The position numbers were made by a program, and so were the translations under genes. Below, piece by piece: positions 33,403 to 41,041 of a DNA stretch of 48,322 nt (its first letter is position 1; every line of letters begins with the position of its first letter). The stretch covers positions 1 to 48,322 of the forward strand of contig CAKUJM010000022.1 in the NCBI GenBank assembly GCA_934661755.1. The letters are read 5' to 3'. The notes beneath the pieces are model-generated. The model saw nothing but the letters and a program-made list of their open reading frames with translations, had not been told where the DNA came from and searched no databases. The stretch is from an uncultured Lentisphaeria bacterium (lineage in GTDB: Bacteria; Verrucomicrobiota; Lentisphaeria; Oligosphaerales; Oligosphaeraceae).

Positions 33403-34398
33403 TCACCAGCGGGTCTCTCCAGGCCCCGGATCCCCGGTGCGGTCCGGACGCGGATTGGCCGCCGGTTCCGCTGGCGGAGCAAGCTGTTCCCAGCGTTGCC
33501 AGAATTGCGGCGGGAGGGCGTCGTAGCATTGTCGTGGCGGCGGCATTGCGCCGTGGTTGGCCGCGCGCTGGCGGAGCATTTCGCCGATGAAGGAGATCAC
33601 GGCTTGCCGGGCTTCCAGGCCAATGGAGTGATGGTCTCCGGCGTTGAGAGGCGGGGAGATCCTGCGGAGGATGGCGCCGCCTTTTTCACGGAGTTGACGG
33701 ACGCTTTCATCGCTGGCGAAGCTGCCGTGGCAGCCGGCAGTGCTCAATGACATCAGCGGCATGGCATTGGGTGCGGGCCATGCCGCATAGTGTCCGCCGC
33801 CGCACCAGGCGCCGGCATCCAGCCTGTCCGGATGGCGCGCCGCCATCTGCTGGATCATGCTGCCGCCGGCCGACTGGCCCACGGCGACCAGCCGGCGGGG
33901 GGCGAGGCGGTATCTTCTGACCAGCCGCCGATGGATGGCGAAGACTGCCGACGCCCAGCCGGACTCCGGGTAGACATAGTAGCGCCGGTGATCCAGGACA
34001 TCCAGACCAAGGCAGTCCATCGATACGGAAAATATCGAACATCCCAGCTGGACCACCATATCGCGCATCCAGTCGTTGCGCTCCAGACGGTCGCCGGTGT
34101 CATTGCGAAATGGCGCGTAGAAGACGACATCGGATGCGCTTGGCAATGGCCGGCCGCTCTCATCGACTGGAATCAGCGCACATGCCCGGATGGTCCAGTT
34201 TTCCGGCAGCCACACACGGCGGCTGAAGGTGCAGATCAGCACCCGCATCTGCCGGGAGCCAGTCTGCATCACGATGGTTTTCTCCGCAAAACCGAAGTCA
34301 TGGGGCACGATGAAATGCCAGATGCCGCCCAAAAGCAGCATCGTCGCGATGATGCCGATGGCGGCTATTCCGCGGCTGGTGATTTGCCTTCCTGCCAT
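33403..34398 (-). CDS. membrane-anchored alpha/beta-hydrolase (esterase/depolymerase-like)
   Basis: 331 residues. An N-terminal membrane helix (GIAAIGIIATMLLLGGIWHFIV, about 11-32) anchors a periplasmic hydrolase domain. The nucleophile elbow is AVGQSAGGSMI, the usual G-x-S-x-G of poly-ester depolymerase or acetyl-xylan-esterase-like enzymes. The His is probably in GDHHSIG, and the acid precedes it. Pro-rich C-terminus. It starts 34 bases inside the end of the next gene upstream, so the two hydrolases are co-transcribed. Together they may remove ester groups from a polysaccharide or lipid; the substrate is unknown. Confidence 0.8.
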   Translation of the reverse strand: MAGRQITSRGIAAIGIIATMLLLGGIWHFIVPHDFGFAEKTIVMQTGSRQMRVLICTFSRRVWLPENWTIRACALIPVDESGRPLPSASDVVFYAPFRNDTGDRLERNDWMRDMVVQLGCSIFSVSMDCLGLDVLDHRRYYVYPESGWASAVFAIHRRLVRRYRLAPRRLVAVGQSAGGSMIQQMAARHPDRLDAGAWCGGGHYAAWPAPNAMPLMSLSTAGCHGSFASDESVRQLREKGGAILRRISPPLNAGDHHSIGLEARQAVISFIGEMLRQRAANHGAMPPPRQCYDALPPQFWQRWEQLAPPAEPAANPRPDRTGDPGPGETRW

Positions 34399-35120
34399 GT
34401 TTGGCGAGTCCTCCAGGCCTGGCCGAGAAAATCCTGGATATGCCCGATCCGGGAGGCGGGCATGATGTGATCCATCTGGGGGATTTCCAGCAACGTCCAA
34501 GGCAAGGCAAGCTCACGGGCCAGTGCGTATTGCCGCCGCATTGCCTCCAGGCGACTGTCCTGATCCCCGCAGATCAGCAATCCCGGCGGGGCGTTGCCGG
34601 TGGCGGCCGGCTGGTCCCACCAGCCGACGCCGGAGGCGCACCACGCCACGCACCGTCCGGGATGCCATGCGGCATAACGGGAGACAAAATGGCCGCCGCC
34701 GGAATAGCCAAAGAGCAACAGCGGCAGCCTGCCGGGAAGGCATTTCTCCAGCGCCTTCTCGAACAACCAGCCGGAACCATGGGAGGCGTAGTAGTATCCA
34801 GTCCCGTCGAAAAGCGCCTCCCGCGGCGAGGCAAAGGCGATTTCGACAATTGCCAGGCGGTTCATGACGGCGAAGGAACGCCACTCCAGCTGCCGGAAAA
34901 GCTGTCCGCTGGTATCGCAGGCGCCATTGGCCAGAACCAGAATCCCCCGGGGATGGGAGAATGCCGACCAATGGTAGAGCCCGGCATGGCTCATGCCCGG
35001 CGCCGGGATCAGCGGGATGTAGTCATGGCGCCGGAGGCAGATCATCACCGCCGAGATCAGCAACAGCCAAATGCCCAGGTTGAAAAGACGGCGGTGCCAG
35101 GATGGATGGATCGCGGCCAT
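34365..35120 (-). CDS. second membrane-anchored alpha/beta-hydrolase
   Basis: 251 residues starting MAAIHPSWHRR (alternative Met at 35159). The membrane helix is NLGIWLLLISAVMICL (about 14-29). Hydrolase motifs are LVLANGACDTSG (oxyanion strand), LFGYSGGGHFVS (nucleophile Ser), LLICGDQDSRLEA (acid) and MDHIMPA (His). The Gly-x-Ser-x-Gly elbow and the order match small alpha/beta hydrolases. It resembles the downstream hydrolase in layout but the sequences are divergent. It starts 8 bases after the LolA-like gene. Likely periplasmic. Confidence 0.8.
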   Translation of the reverse strand: MAAIHPSWHRRLFNLGIWLLLISAVMICLRRHDYIPLIPAPGMSHAGLYHWSAFSHPRGILVLANGACDTSGQLFRQLEWRSFAVMNRLAIVEIAFASPREALFDGTGYYYASHGSGWLFEKALEKCLPGRLPLLLFGYSGGGHFVSRYAAWHPGRCVAWCASGVGWWDQPAATGNAPPGLLICGDQDSRLEAMRRQYALARELALPWTLLEIPQMDHIMPASRIGHIQDFLGQAWRTRQTWQEGKSPAAE

Positions 35121-35128
35121 TGATGCGG

Positions 35129-36085
35129 CTATTTCCGCTTCCGGCGCTTGATTGCGCATGCCGTGCCGATGGCAATGACGGCGACTGGCATCAACAGGAA
35201 CGGGGCGTTGTCCAGGAACCACGCCAGCGGATCATCGCTGCCGGTGATCCGGCTGAAGACCCCGAGGAGCTTGGAGTTGCGGATCTGGCGTCGTCGCTGC
35301 CGGGCCAGGCGCTTGCGCTCCCTGGCCACCTCGTCAGAACGTTGCTTGATGAACTCACACTGCGCCTGTGTGGCCTCGTCACGGCTTCCAACCACGATAA
35401 TCTCCGCATCGGCGGGAATGGCGTAGTCTTCATCGCGGCCGCCATCCCCCATTACGATATCATCCCAGAAAACGGAGATCATCAGCTTTCCTGAGTCGTC
35501 GTAGTCGTAGATTCCGACGAGCATATTGAGGGCCTTGTCCACTATGTATTTTCTGACGCTTCCCGATTTCCCCCTGGCGACAATCTCCCAAGCCGGACGG
35601 TTGTTGCTGGAGATTTCCTTCAGGCTGTAGACATCGTCATTCAACTTTGGCGGCGCAGTGACGGGCTCGGGGTATTGCGTGCCCCGTATTTTCCCGTTGG
35701 TGAAGATATTCATTCGCGTACATCCCAGGTCGTTGTGGATTATCAGCGCAAATACCCGGTTTTCCTTTTGAATTACGCACGCTTCACGCCGCCAAATTGA
35801 GCCATCCGGATTCCTGCGCTGCACAATCTTGGAACAAGCCAGGTCGCTCTTGTCAGTGAGTGGAAATCCACCGACGTATTCCGTTGCCGAATAAGTTGCC
35901 GTCTTCCTCGTCTGCCAGCCTTTGGCCAGTATCGATTTCGCCTTTTCCGATTCATCGGCGAAGCCGTGATGACACGGCAGCATGGATAATATCAGAAAAA
36001 TGAAGATCGCCAACAATGGCGTGTGGTGTCGTAAAATCGTGGCATTTTCGCACCATCCCCTGTCAGTTTGATGCAAATGCCTCAT
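35129..36085 (-). CDS. exported LolA/RseB-like protein with C-terminal membrane helix
   Basis: 318 residues from the Met at 36085 (a longer frame reaches 36247). An uncleaved or signal-like segment (PLLAIFIFLILSMLPCHHGFA, about 27-47) is followed by a beta-rich domain (ATYSATEYVGGFPLTDKSDL, WRREACVIQKENRVFALII, YIVDKALNMLVGIYDYDDSGKLMISVFW) that recalls LolA/RseB sheets. Then comes a charged coiled segment (RSDEVARERKRLARQRRRQI) and a membrane helix (FLLMPVAVIAIGTACAI) with the basic end KRRKRK. Likely periplasmic. LolA-like assignment is only by pattern and weak; it heads the hydrolase pair. Confidence 0.7.
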   Translation of the reverse strand: MRHLHQTDRGWCENATILRHHTPLLAIFIFLILSMLPCHHGFADESEKAKSILAKGWQTRKTATYSATEYVGGFPLTDKSDLACSKIVQRRNPDGSIWRREACVIQKENRVFALIIHNDLGCTRMNIFTNGKIRGTQYPEPVTAPPKLNDDVYSLKEISSNNRPAWEIVARGKSGSVRKYIVDKALNMLVGIYDYDDSGKLMISVFWDDIVMGDGGRDEDYAIPADAEIIVVGSRDEATQAQCEFIKQRSDEVARERKRLARQRRRQIRNSKLLGVFSRITGSDDPLAWFLDNAPFLLMPVAVIAIGTACAIKRRKRK

Positions 36086-36189
36086 GGCGCAGTCATGGCG
36101 CGTGCCGGCATTTGCGCCAAGCCGATTCAAAAATGCCGGCGAAGCCATTGTCGGATTTACGGCATTCCATACCTGGGAAAGGGGGCTTT

Positions 36190-36447
36190 TCATTCCACAC
36201 AGCCCTCCATGCATATATCCCAGGCCCGGCCAGCGGCATTCATGCACGAGTCATACAGCGCCCCCTCTTCGCCTGCCGAACTGCTGCCGTATTTTTCTTT
36301 GCAATAGGCAACAGTTTCCCAATATCGTGAATTGCAGCCATTTTCACAAGCCGTCCCTCGTCTGGCGTTGCGTGACGAGGAGTCAGCGGCGTACATCAGG
36401 CTGATTCCGGCCAGCAGCATGGAAGCTGCCAATGCGATCCTCAACAT
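36190..36447 (-). CDS. small secreted six-cysteine protein with mirror-symmetric spacing
   Basis: 85 residues. GGAGA lies 10 bases before the ATG at 36447. Residues 1-20 form a Sec signal peptide (MLRIALAASMLLAGISLMYA, cleaving before ADSSS). The mature ~65 residues hold six cysteines at 34, 38, 49, 68, 79 and 83, spacing CX3C-X10-C-X18-C-X10-CX3C. This is symmetric about the middle of the 18-residue loop. Cys34, 38 and 49 lie on one helix face, as do 68, 79 and 83. An antiparallel helical hairpin clamped by three stacked disulfides (34-83, 38-79, 49-68) is the natural reading, inferred. Twin CX3C patterns occur in small Tim chaperones and plant hairpinins; I do not recognise this protein. 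Confidence 0.85.
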   Translation of the reverse strand: MLRIALAASMLLAGISLMYAADSSSRNARRGTACENGCNSRYWETVAYCKEKYGSSSAGEEGALYDSCMNAAGRAWDICMEGCVE

Positions 36448-36549
36448 TTTTGCGTGTCTCCTTTTTTTTGCGTATGTGGTGTTTTTTGAAACCGTTTTTG
36501 GACCACATGGATATGGGAAGGATGGAGTGCCGCTTCAATGCCGCAAATC

Positions 36550-37107
36550 TCATTGATGCCTGTTCAGTATCCTCAGCCGCATTCTTCTTGACAGCGCGTT
36601 TAGTGCAGCAAAGGCTATCGCGAATCCCGCGCAAACCGTTCCCCAGCGCATGAAACTCCAATCGCTGATATGTTCGTATACCATGTGGTCTGGTATGCAT
36701 CCGCAGGCGCCGCGCCAGAGGAAGACGCGGTTCCGGATGGAGCCGTCGCTGGCGGCGTCGCCGAGGGAGGCGATGCGGTCGCCGCCGCCGCCAACGGAGG
36801 CAAAGGCAATGACCGTCACCGCCAGCCAGCAAAGGGCGAACCATTTGCGGGAGTGCAGGAATATCGCCAGCACTGCGCAAAGCGCGGCAATCAGCCCGCC
36901 TCGGGAGTAGGTCGCCGCCAGCAGGAATGCCCATAGAGCCCCGGCGGCGCCGATGACGCCCGCCAGCCATGGCCGGTTGCGCTTCAGCGCCATCAGCCAG
37001 GCGCCGACGCACAGCGCCAGCAGCATGGCGCAAAAGCATCCGCAGAGGTTGGGACTGGAAAAGAACAGCTGAAGCCGGGGGTTGTCTTGATAGAAGAACA
37101 TTGCCAA
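36550..37107 (-). pseudogene. remnant of an O-antigen-ligase-like polymerase
   Basis: 185 residues that start mid-protein. The text matches the second half of WzyC/O-antigen-ligase-like membrane proteins: YQDNPRLQLFFSSPNLCGCF, a TYSRGG segment, GDRIASLGDAASDGSIRNRVFLWRGACG. Normal relatives have many membrane helices before this and a long periplasmic loop after the LWRG motif. Here that loop is missing, and the frame passes straight to a last helix (RWGTVCAGFAIAFAALNAL). An in-frame stop lies upstream of 37107. It therefore looks N-terminally and internally truncated. It might still make a small membrane protein, but intact function is unlikely. Confidence 0.6.
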
Positions 37108-37214
37108 GTCCAGAGCGAATTTGCGGCGCGCGCCAGCGGCGGTTCAGGACGCGCATGGCAGGCGGATCGGATGGCCTGGATCCGTGAAGCCGGTGATTGT
37201 GCGTCAGAATGAGT

Positions 37215-37226
37215 GGGGGGGGGGGG
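37215..37226. repeat. homopolymer G12
   Basis: Twelve consecutive G lie between the broken O-antigen-ligase remnant and the GntR-locus promoter. A run this long is highly slippage-prone. It could be a frameshift scar of the decayed gene or a length-variable spacer. Confidence 0.9.
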
Positions 37227-37453
37227 AGTGCCGGGAGTCCGTGGCCGAAAAAAGGCGAGGTCATGGCGCAAAAGCACCGGCTTCATGGATTCGGGGATAA
37301 AATATGGCCATACTGTACACCGGATTCGTGAAGCTGATTCTGCTGGATGCACCCCAATTGCGCCAATCCCCGCGGCACGTGGATCCATGCGCCTTCGCAA
37401 GGGGAAAAACGGGTGACGCGAGAAAAAAAACTCTTTTCCCGCCATTTGCGTCC

Positions 37454-37482
37454 TTGATTTTTTCATGGTATTTTCGTATAAT
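37454..37482 (+). promoter_or_regulatory. near-consensus sigma-70 promoter of the GntR locus
   Basis: TTGATT (37454-37459) and TATAAT (37477-37482) are separated by exactly 17 bases. This is the best promoter in the window. A start near 37489 would give a leader of about 140 nt before the GntR gene at 37629. The surrounding sequence is AT-rich relative to the genome. Confidence 0.75.
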
Positions 37483-37628
37483 ATGTAAAAGTTGGCCGAT
37501 GGTTGGCGCGAATGACGGCTTCCCCGGTGAGTCGCGTTGGCCGACGCCTGGCATCCGGGCAGGAACGGCGCAAAACGCCGTGGGTTTACAGTACGGCACA
37601 CAGGGGGAGGCAAAGGAGCAGTCTGCAG

Positions 37629-38657
37629 ATGCGTTCGCGTTCGACGAGGATCATATCAGAGGTGGAGAAGGTCTGGCAGCGGGTGATGTCGATCTGGTAT
37701 CGCTCCGGCAACCGCGCGGTGCGCATTCCGTCGTCCAACGAGCTGGCGGAGGAGTTTGGGATTGCGCGTTCCTCGGTGCGCATTGCATTGGAGCGTCTGA
37801 CCGCCGCCGGCTTTCTGGTCACGCGCAAGGGGAGCGGCACCTTTGTGAATCCCAAGCGCTGTCTGGATCCGGCATTGGAGTCGCCGTTGGTCGGGCTGTT
37901 GATTTCCAACGGCGACTATTTCTACTATCCTCCGGTGATCCAGGCGGAGCTGGAGTGCTTTTACGGCGTGCTGCGCAATTCGGGCTGGAATGTGCGCGAG
38001 GTGACCGGGCACATGGGGTGTTTTGAGGATGCATGCCAGGTGATCAAGTACAGCTATCTGGACGGGATAATCACCTTCGGCTCGTCGCAGTTTGCGGTGA
38101 TGGCGTCGAAGTCGATGCTCCCGACGGTGAACATGGGCGGCTATGTTCCGGGGGTATGCAATGTGGTGACCGGATGCACCTCGGTGCTTCGGGAGTTGTT
38201 TGGCATCGCCGGGCGTGACAGCGGCATCAATGTCTGGACCACGATGCCGGAGTCCATGCCGGAGTATCTGCTCTGGCATTTGCAGCGGCATCCTGGAGTC
38301 CGGATCACCCGCGGCCATTACCGTCCCCACGCCGATGGCGACAGCTATTTTTCCAGGCTGCGCGGCCAATTTGCATCGGAGTGTCCGGACTGGCTGCTGA
38401 CCACGCCGGAGGAGCGCGGGCAAATCCGCGAGATCATCATTTCGCTGTATGGCGTGGAGAAGGCCCGCAGTCTGCTGTGGGTCGACCTGATCGAGCCGGG
38501 GAAGGACCGTGGCTGGCCGGCGTATTTTTTCCATTCCCGGCGTCGGGAGGAGGTGCAGGCGGCGATCGACTTGCTGGCGCCGCGGCTTGCCGGGGGCGGC
38601 CATGACGGGGAGGAGGCCAGGGACGTGGTGGTGGAAGCGGAATTGGTGAAGATCTGA
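37629..38657 (+). CDS. GntR-type regulator with periplasmic-binding-like effector domain
   Basis: 342 residues. The start at 37629 has AAAGGAG 10 bases ahead; the frame extends upstream but without support. A winged helix-turn-helix (about 25-75; IPSSNELAEEFGIARSSVRIALERLTAAGFLVTRKGSGTFV) is followed by a LacI/PBP1-like sugar-binding domain (GLLISNGDYFYYPPVIQAELECF, YLDGIITFGSSQ). This domain pairing is typical of GntR/LacI-hybrid sugar regulators. It probably senses a mono- or oligosaccharide and controls the following pseudopilin, amylase and lipoprotein genes. Its own strong promoter may carry its operator. Confidence 0.9.
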   Translation: MRSRSTRIISEVEKVWQRVMSIWYRSGNRAVRIPSSNELAEEFGIARSSVRIALERLTAAGFLVTRKGSGTFVNPKRCLDPALESPLVGLLISNGDYFYYPPVIQAELECFYGVLRNSGWNVREVTGHMGCFEDACQVIKYSYLDGIITFGSSQFAVMASKSMLPTVNMGGYVPGVCNVVTGCTSVLRELFGIAGRDSGINVWTTMPESMPEYLLWHLQRHPGVRITRGHYRPHADGDSYFSRLRGQFASECPDWLLTTPEERGQIREIIISLYGVEKARSLLWVDLIEPGKDRGWPAYFFHSRRREEVQAAIDLLAPRLAGGGHDGEEARDVVVEAELVKI

Positions 38658-38784
38658 ATGGCGTGAAGCCGGTCGCCCGGCGCCGTTGTGGCGTCAGATT
38701 CCCCGGCTTCACCGGTTTTGGCACACAGTGCCCCGCCGGTTTCAGGCAGGGGCGGAGAAAAGGAAAAAAGAAGGAGGCATAATC

Positions 38785-39501
38785 ATGTGCAACAGGCGTA
38801 GTGGATTCACTTTGATCGAATTGCTGGTGGTGATCGCGATCATCGCCATACTGGCGTCGATGCTTCTGCCGGCTCTGGGCAAGGCCCGGGAGAAGGCGCG
38901 CACCATCAGCTGCGTGAACAACCAGAAGCAGATCGGCCTGATCCTGGTCTTCTACGAGGACGAGAACGACGGCTATGTCCTGAAGGCCAAGAACCCCACT
39001 CCGGAGCATGTATTGTGGAATGCCTTCCTGGTGCACACCGGGCGCATGGGCATGAAGGTGCTGTCATGCCCGGCATCGCTGAAGTGGTCCCAGGCCAACG
39101 GCTTCTTCCAAAGGTACGAAAAGATTCCGGCCGACAACAACGCCTGGTTCTTTGGCGGCTATGGCATGAACAACTGCCGCGCGTACGACGAGAAGACCAT
39201 GACGGCGTATCCGTACATCAAGGACACCCAGGTGCGCCGTCCCGCGGGGTACATCCGCACCGGCGACTCCGCCACCAACCAGTATCCCGGCGTGGCCTAC
39301 TGCCCCGGCGCAATCATGTACGAGAGCGCCAGCCAGGGATACTTCGCCTACCCGTGGCATAGTGGTTTCTGCAATATCCTGTGGTTTGACGGCCACGTCG
39401 ATGCGGTGCGCGGCATCAACGAGACCGCACTTTACGCATATCCGCTGGCCGGCGGCTGGAATGGCGACAACACCCCGTGGTCGGCGTGGCAGATCAAATA
39501 G
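38785..39501 (+). CDS. type II pseudopilin-like protein with H-X9-DG signature
   Basis: 238 residues. A GGAGG ribosome site precedes MCNRRSGFTLIELLVVIAIIAILASMLLPAL, a class III prepilin leader cut after Gly with Glu at position +5 and a 20-residue hydrophobic helix. The rest is the beta-rich globular head with Cys pairs, ending HSGFCNILWFDGHVDA, the H-X9-DG signature. This family is hugely expanded in Lentisphaerae and Planctomycetes. No prepilin peptidase or secretion ATPase is nearby, so it would feed a shared machine. It lies 127 bases after the regulator and 22 before the GH13 gene. Confidence 0.93.
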   Translation: MCNRRSGFTLIELLVVIAIIAILASMLLPALGKAREKARTISCVNNQKQIGLILVFYEDENDGYVLKAKNPTPEHVLWNAFLVHTGRMGMKVLSCPASLKWSQANGFFQRYEKIPADNNAWFFGGYGMNNCRAYDEKTMTAYPYIKDTQVRRPAGYIRTGDSATNQYPGVAYCPGAIMYESASQGYFAYPWHSGFCNILWFDGHVDAVRGINETALYAYPLAGGWNGDNTPWSAWQIK

Positions 39502-39523
39502 CCCGTCGGAGGGAGAGGAAGAG

Positions 39524-41041
39524 ATGAAGTGCACTATTTTGACCATGGCGATGCTGGGCTGTGCGGCGGCATTGTCCGGCGCCACCATCGACAATTCACC
39601 GCTGCTGCCGGCCTACAAGCCGGACTCGGAGGTCGCCATGGAGGCACGGCGGGACGGCCGTTCGGAGTCGCCGGAATGGGTGAAGAGCCTGATCATGGTG
39701 GAGTTCAGGGTGGATACCGCAGTGGCGGACGGCACTGTCAAGCAGTTGGCGCCGGTATTGGACCATCTGGCGGAAACCGGCATCAATGGGATCTGGCTGA
39801 CGCCGCCGCTCAATGGCGGCAATGGCTACGGCAACCACGGCCCGCACACCATTTCGGCACGGCTGGTCGGGGAGGAAGACCGTGACGCCCAATGGCGGGC
39901 GCTGAGGGATTTTGTCGACGCGGCCCATCGGCGCAACATCCGCGTCTTCTTCGACATTGTCAATTGGGGGGTGACCAAGCACGAGGGCGGCAGCCGCCTC
40001 CGCATTGAGAAGCCGGAGTGGTTCGGCCAGTACTACCCCCGGTATTCGGGCTACCTCTACAACTGGCAGAACCGTGATCTGACGAGCTGGTATGCTGACC
40101 AGATTGTGGAGTGGATCATCAAGACCGGAGCTGACGGCTTCCGTTGCGACTGCGCGCCGTTCTACAGCGGATACGAGCCGTTCCGGCTTGCCCGGCAGCG
40201 GCTGCTGGCGGCCGGGCGCAAGCCCGTGTTCATTTCCGAACATGCGAGCAGCCGGAGGAATGTCTTCGATTTCGACCAGGTCCCGTTGTGCTACAAGCAG
40301 GAGGACGGCAGCCAGCAGGTGCGCTGGGTGACGGACATCTATCTGAAGGGCAATATCGTGGACATGGTCCGCAATGGCGAGGAGCTGCGGATGCGCGATG
40401 ATTATGACCAGCCGCCGGGCTGCGAGCGCTTCTACACCGTCATGCTCTCATGCCACGACTCGAAGCGGTATGTCGTGGATGGCAATGCGCTGGTCATCGG
40501 CTATCAGGCGATCTTCGCGCCGTTCATTCCGCTATGGTATATCGGCGAGGAATGGAACAACCCCAACCGATGGTACTGCGACTTTTTCCAGCGGCGGGAC
40601 AAGTTCCCGACTCCGGACGAGTGGAGCCTGTACAGCACCGCGATCGACTGGGAGGCCAGGGAACGCAACGCGGATTTCTTCGAGCTGGTCAAGAAGATGA
40701 TCCGCATCCGCCGGCAGCATCCGGAGATCTTCGAGTTCTTCCCTGACAACCACCGCGACGCCAATATCTGCAAGGTCGATGCCGGAGCGGAAGCGTCATT
40801 GCAGCCGTATGCGCGCTTTGCCGGCGGCAAAGCCATTCTGGTGGTGCCAAACCGCTCGGACGGGAATGCGCGTTTCAGTGTCCGCATCCCGTTTGCCGAT
40901 GCGGGGCTTGACCGGAATGCGGATCACGTCGTCACCGACCTGATGGGTGACCGGCAGCTGGCGGCGGGGCGCCTGGAGTCGTTCATCGCCGAGGTCCCCG
41001 GCGGCGGCCTCGGAGTATATCTGGTCGCGCCGCGCAAATGA
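39524..41041 (+). CDS. exported GH13 alpha-amylase-family hydrolase
   Basis: 505 residues with GGGAGAGGAAG before the ATG. Residues 1-20 look like a signal peptide (MKCTILTMAMLGCAAALSGA). The TIM barrel holds all three GH13 catalytic residues: nucleophile D209 in GFRCDCA, acid/base E239 in FISEH, and D312 in SCHDSK. The first conserved region, DIVNW (144-148), has Trp where many have His. Region order is normal and a small C-terminal beta domain follows. Likely hydrolyses alpha-glucans or related oligosaccharides outside the cytoplasm. It shares an ATGA junction with the lipoprotein gene downstream. Confidence 0.92.
   Translation: MKCTILTMAMLGCAAALSGATIDNSPLLPAYKPDSEVAMEARRDGRSESPEWVKSLIMVEFRVDTAVADGTVKQLAPVLDHLAETGINGIWLTPPLNGGNGYGNHGPHTISARLVGEEDRDAQWRALRDFVDAAHRRNIRVFFDIVNWGVTKHEGGSRLRIEKPEWFGQYYPRYSGYLYNWQNRDLTSWYADQIVEWIIKTGADGFRCDCAPFYSGYEPFRLARQRLLAAGRKPVFISEHASSRRNVFDFDQVPLCYKQEDGSQQVRWVTDIYLKGNIVDMVRNGEELRMRDDYDQPPGCERFYTVMLSCHDSKRYVVDGNALVIGYQAIFAPFIPLWYIGEEWNNPNRWYCDFFQRRDKFPTPDEWSLYSTAIDWEARERNADFFELVKKMIRIRRQHPEIFEFFPDNHRDANICKVDAGAEASLQPYARFAGGKAILVVPNRSDGNARFSVRIPFADAGLDRNADHVVTDLMGDRQLAAGRLESFIAEVPGGGLGVYLVAPRK

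Larger units (their letters stand above)
37108..37628. other. 521-base intergenic region with G12 tract and leader
   Basis: No gene is supported. From left to right it contains the decayed upstream end of the O-antigen-ligase remnant, the G12 run (37215-37226), an AT-rich stretch with a near-consensus promoter (37454-37482), and a leader of about 140 bases before the GntR start at 37629. The last bases include AAAGGAG as the GntR ribosome site. Confidence 0.7.

Noticed and set aside
36993..37613. 206-residue minus-strand frame that spans the G12 tract
   Set aside because: Its sequence is a shadow of the ligase remnant in another frame and shows no membrane or family pattern.
38437..39036. 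199-residue minus-strand frame across regulator and pseudopilin
   Set aside because: Pro/Arg/His low-complexity text opposite two clear genes.
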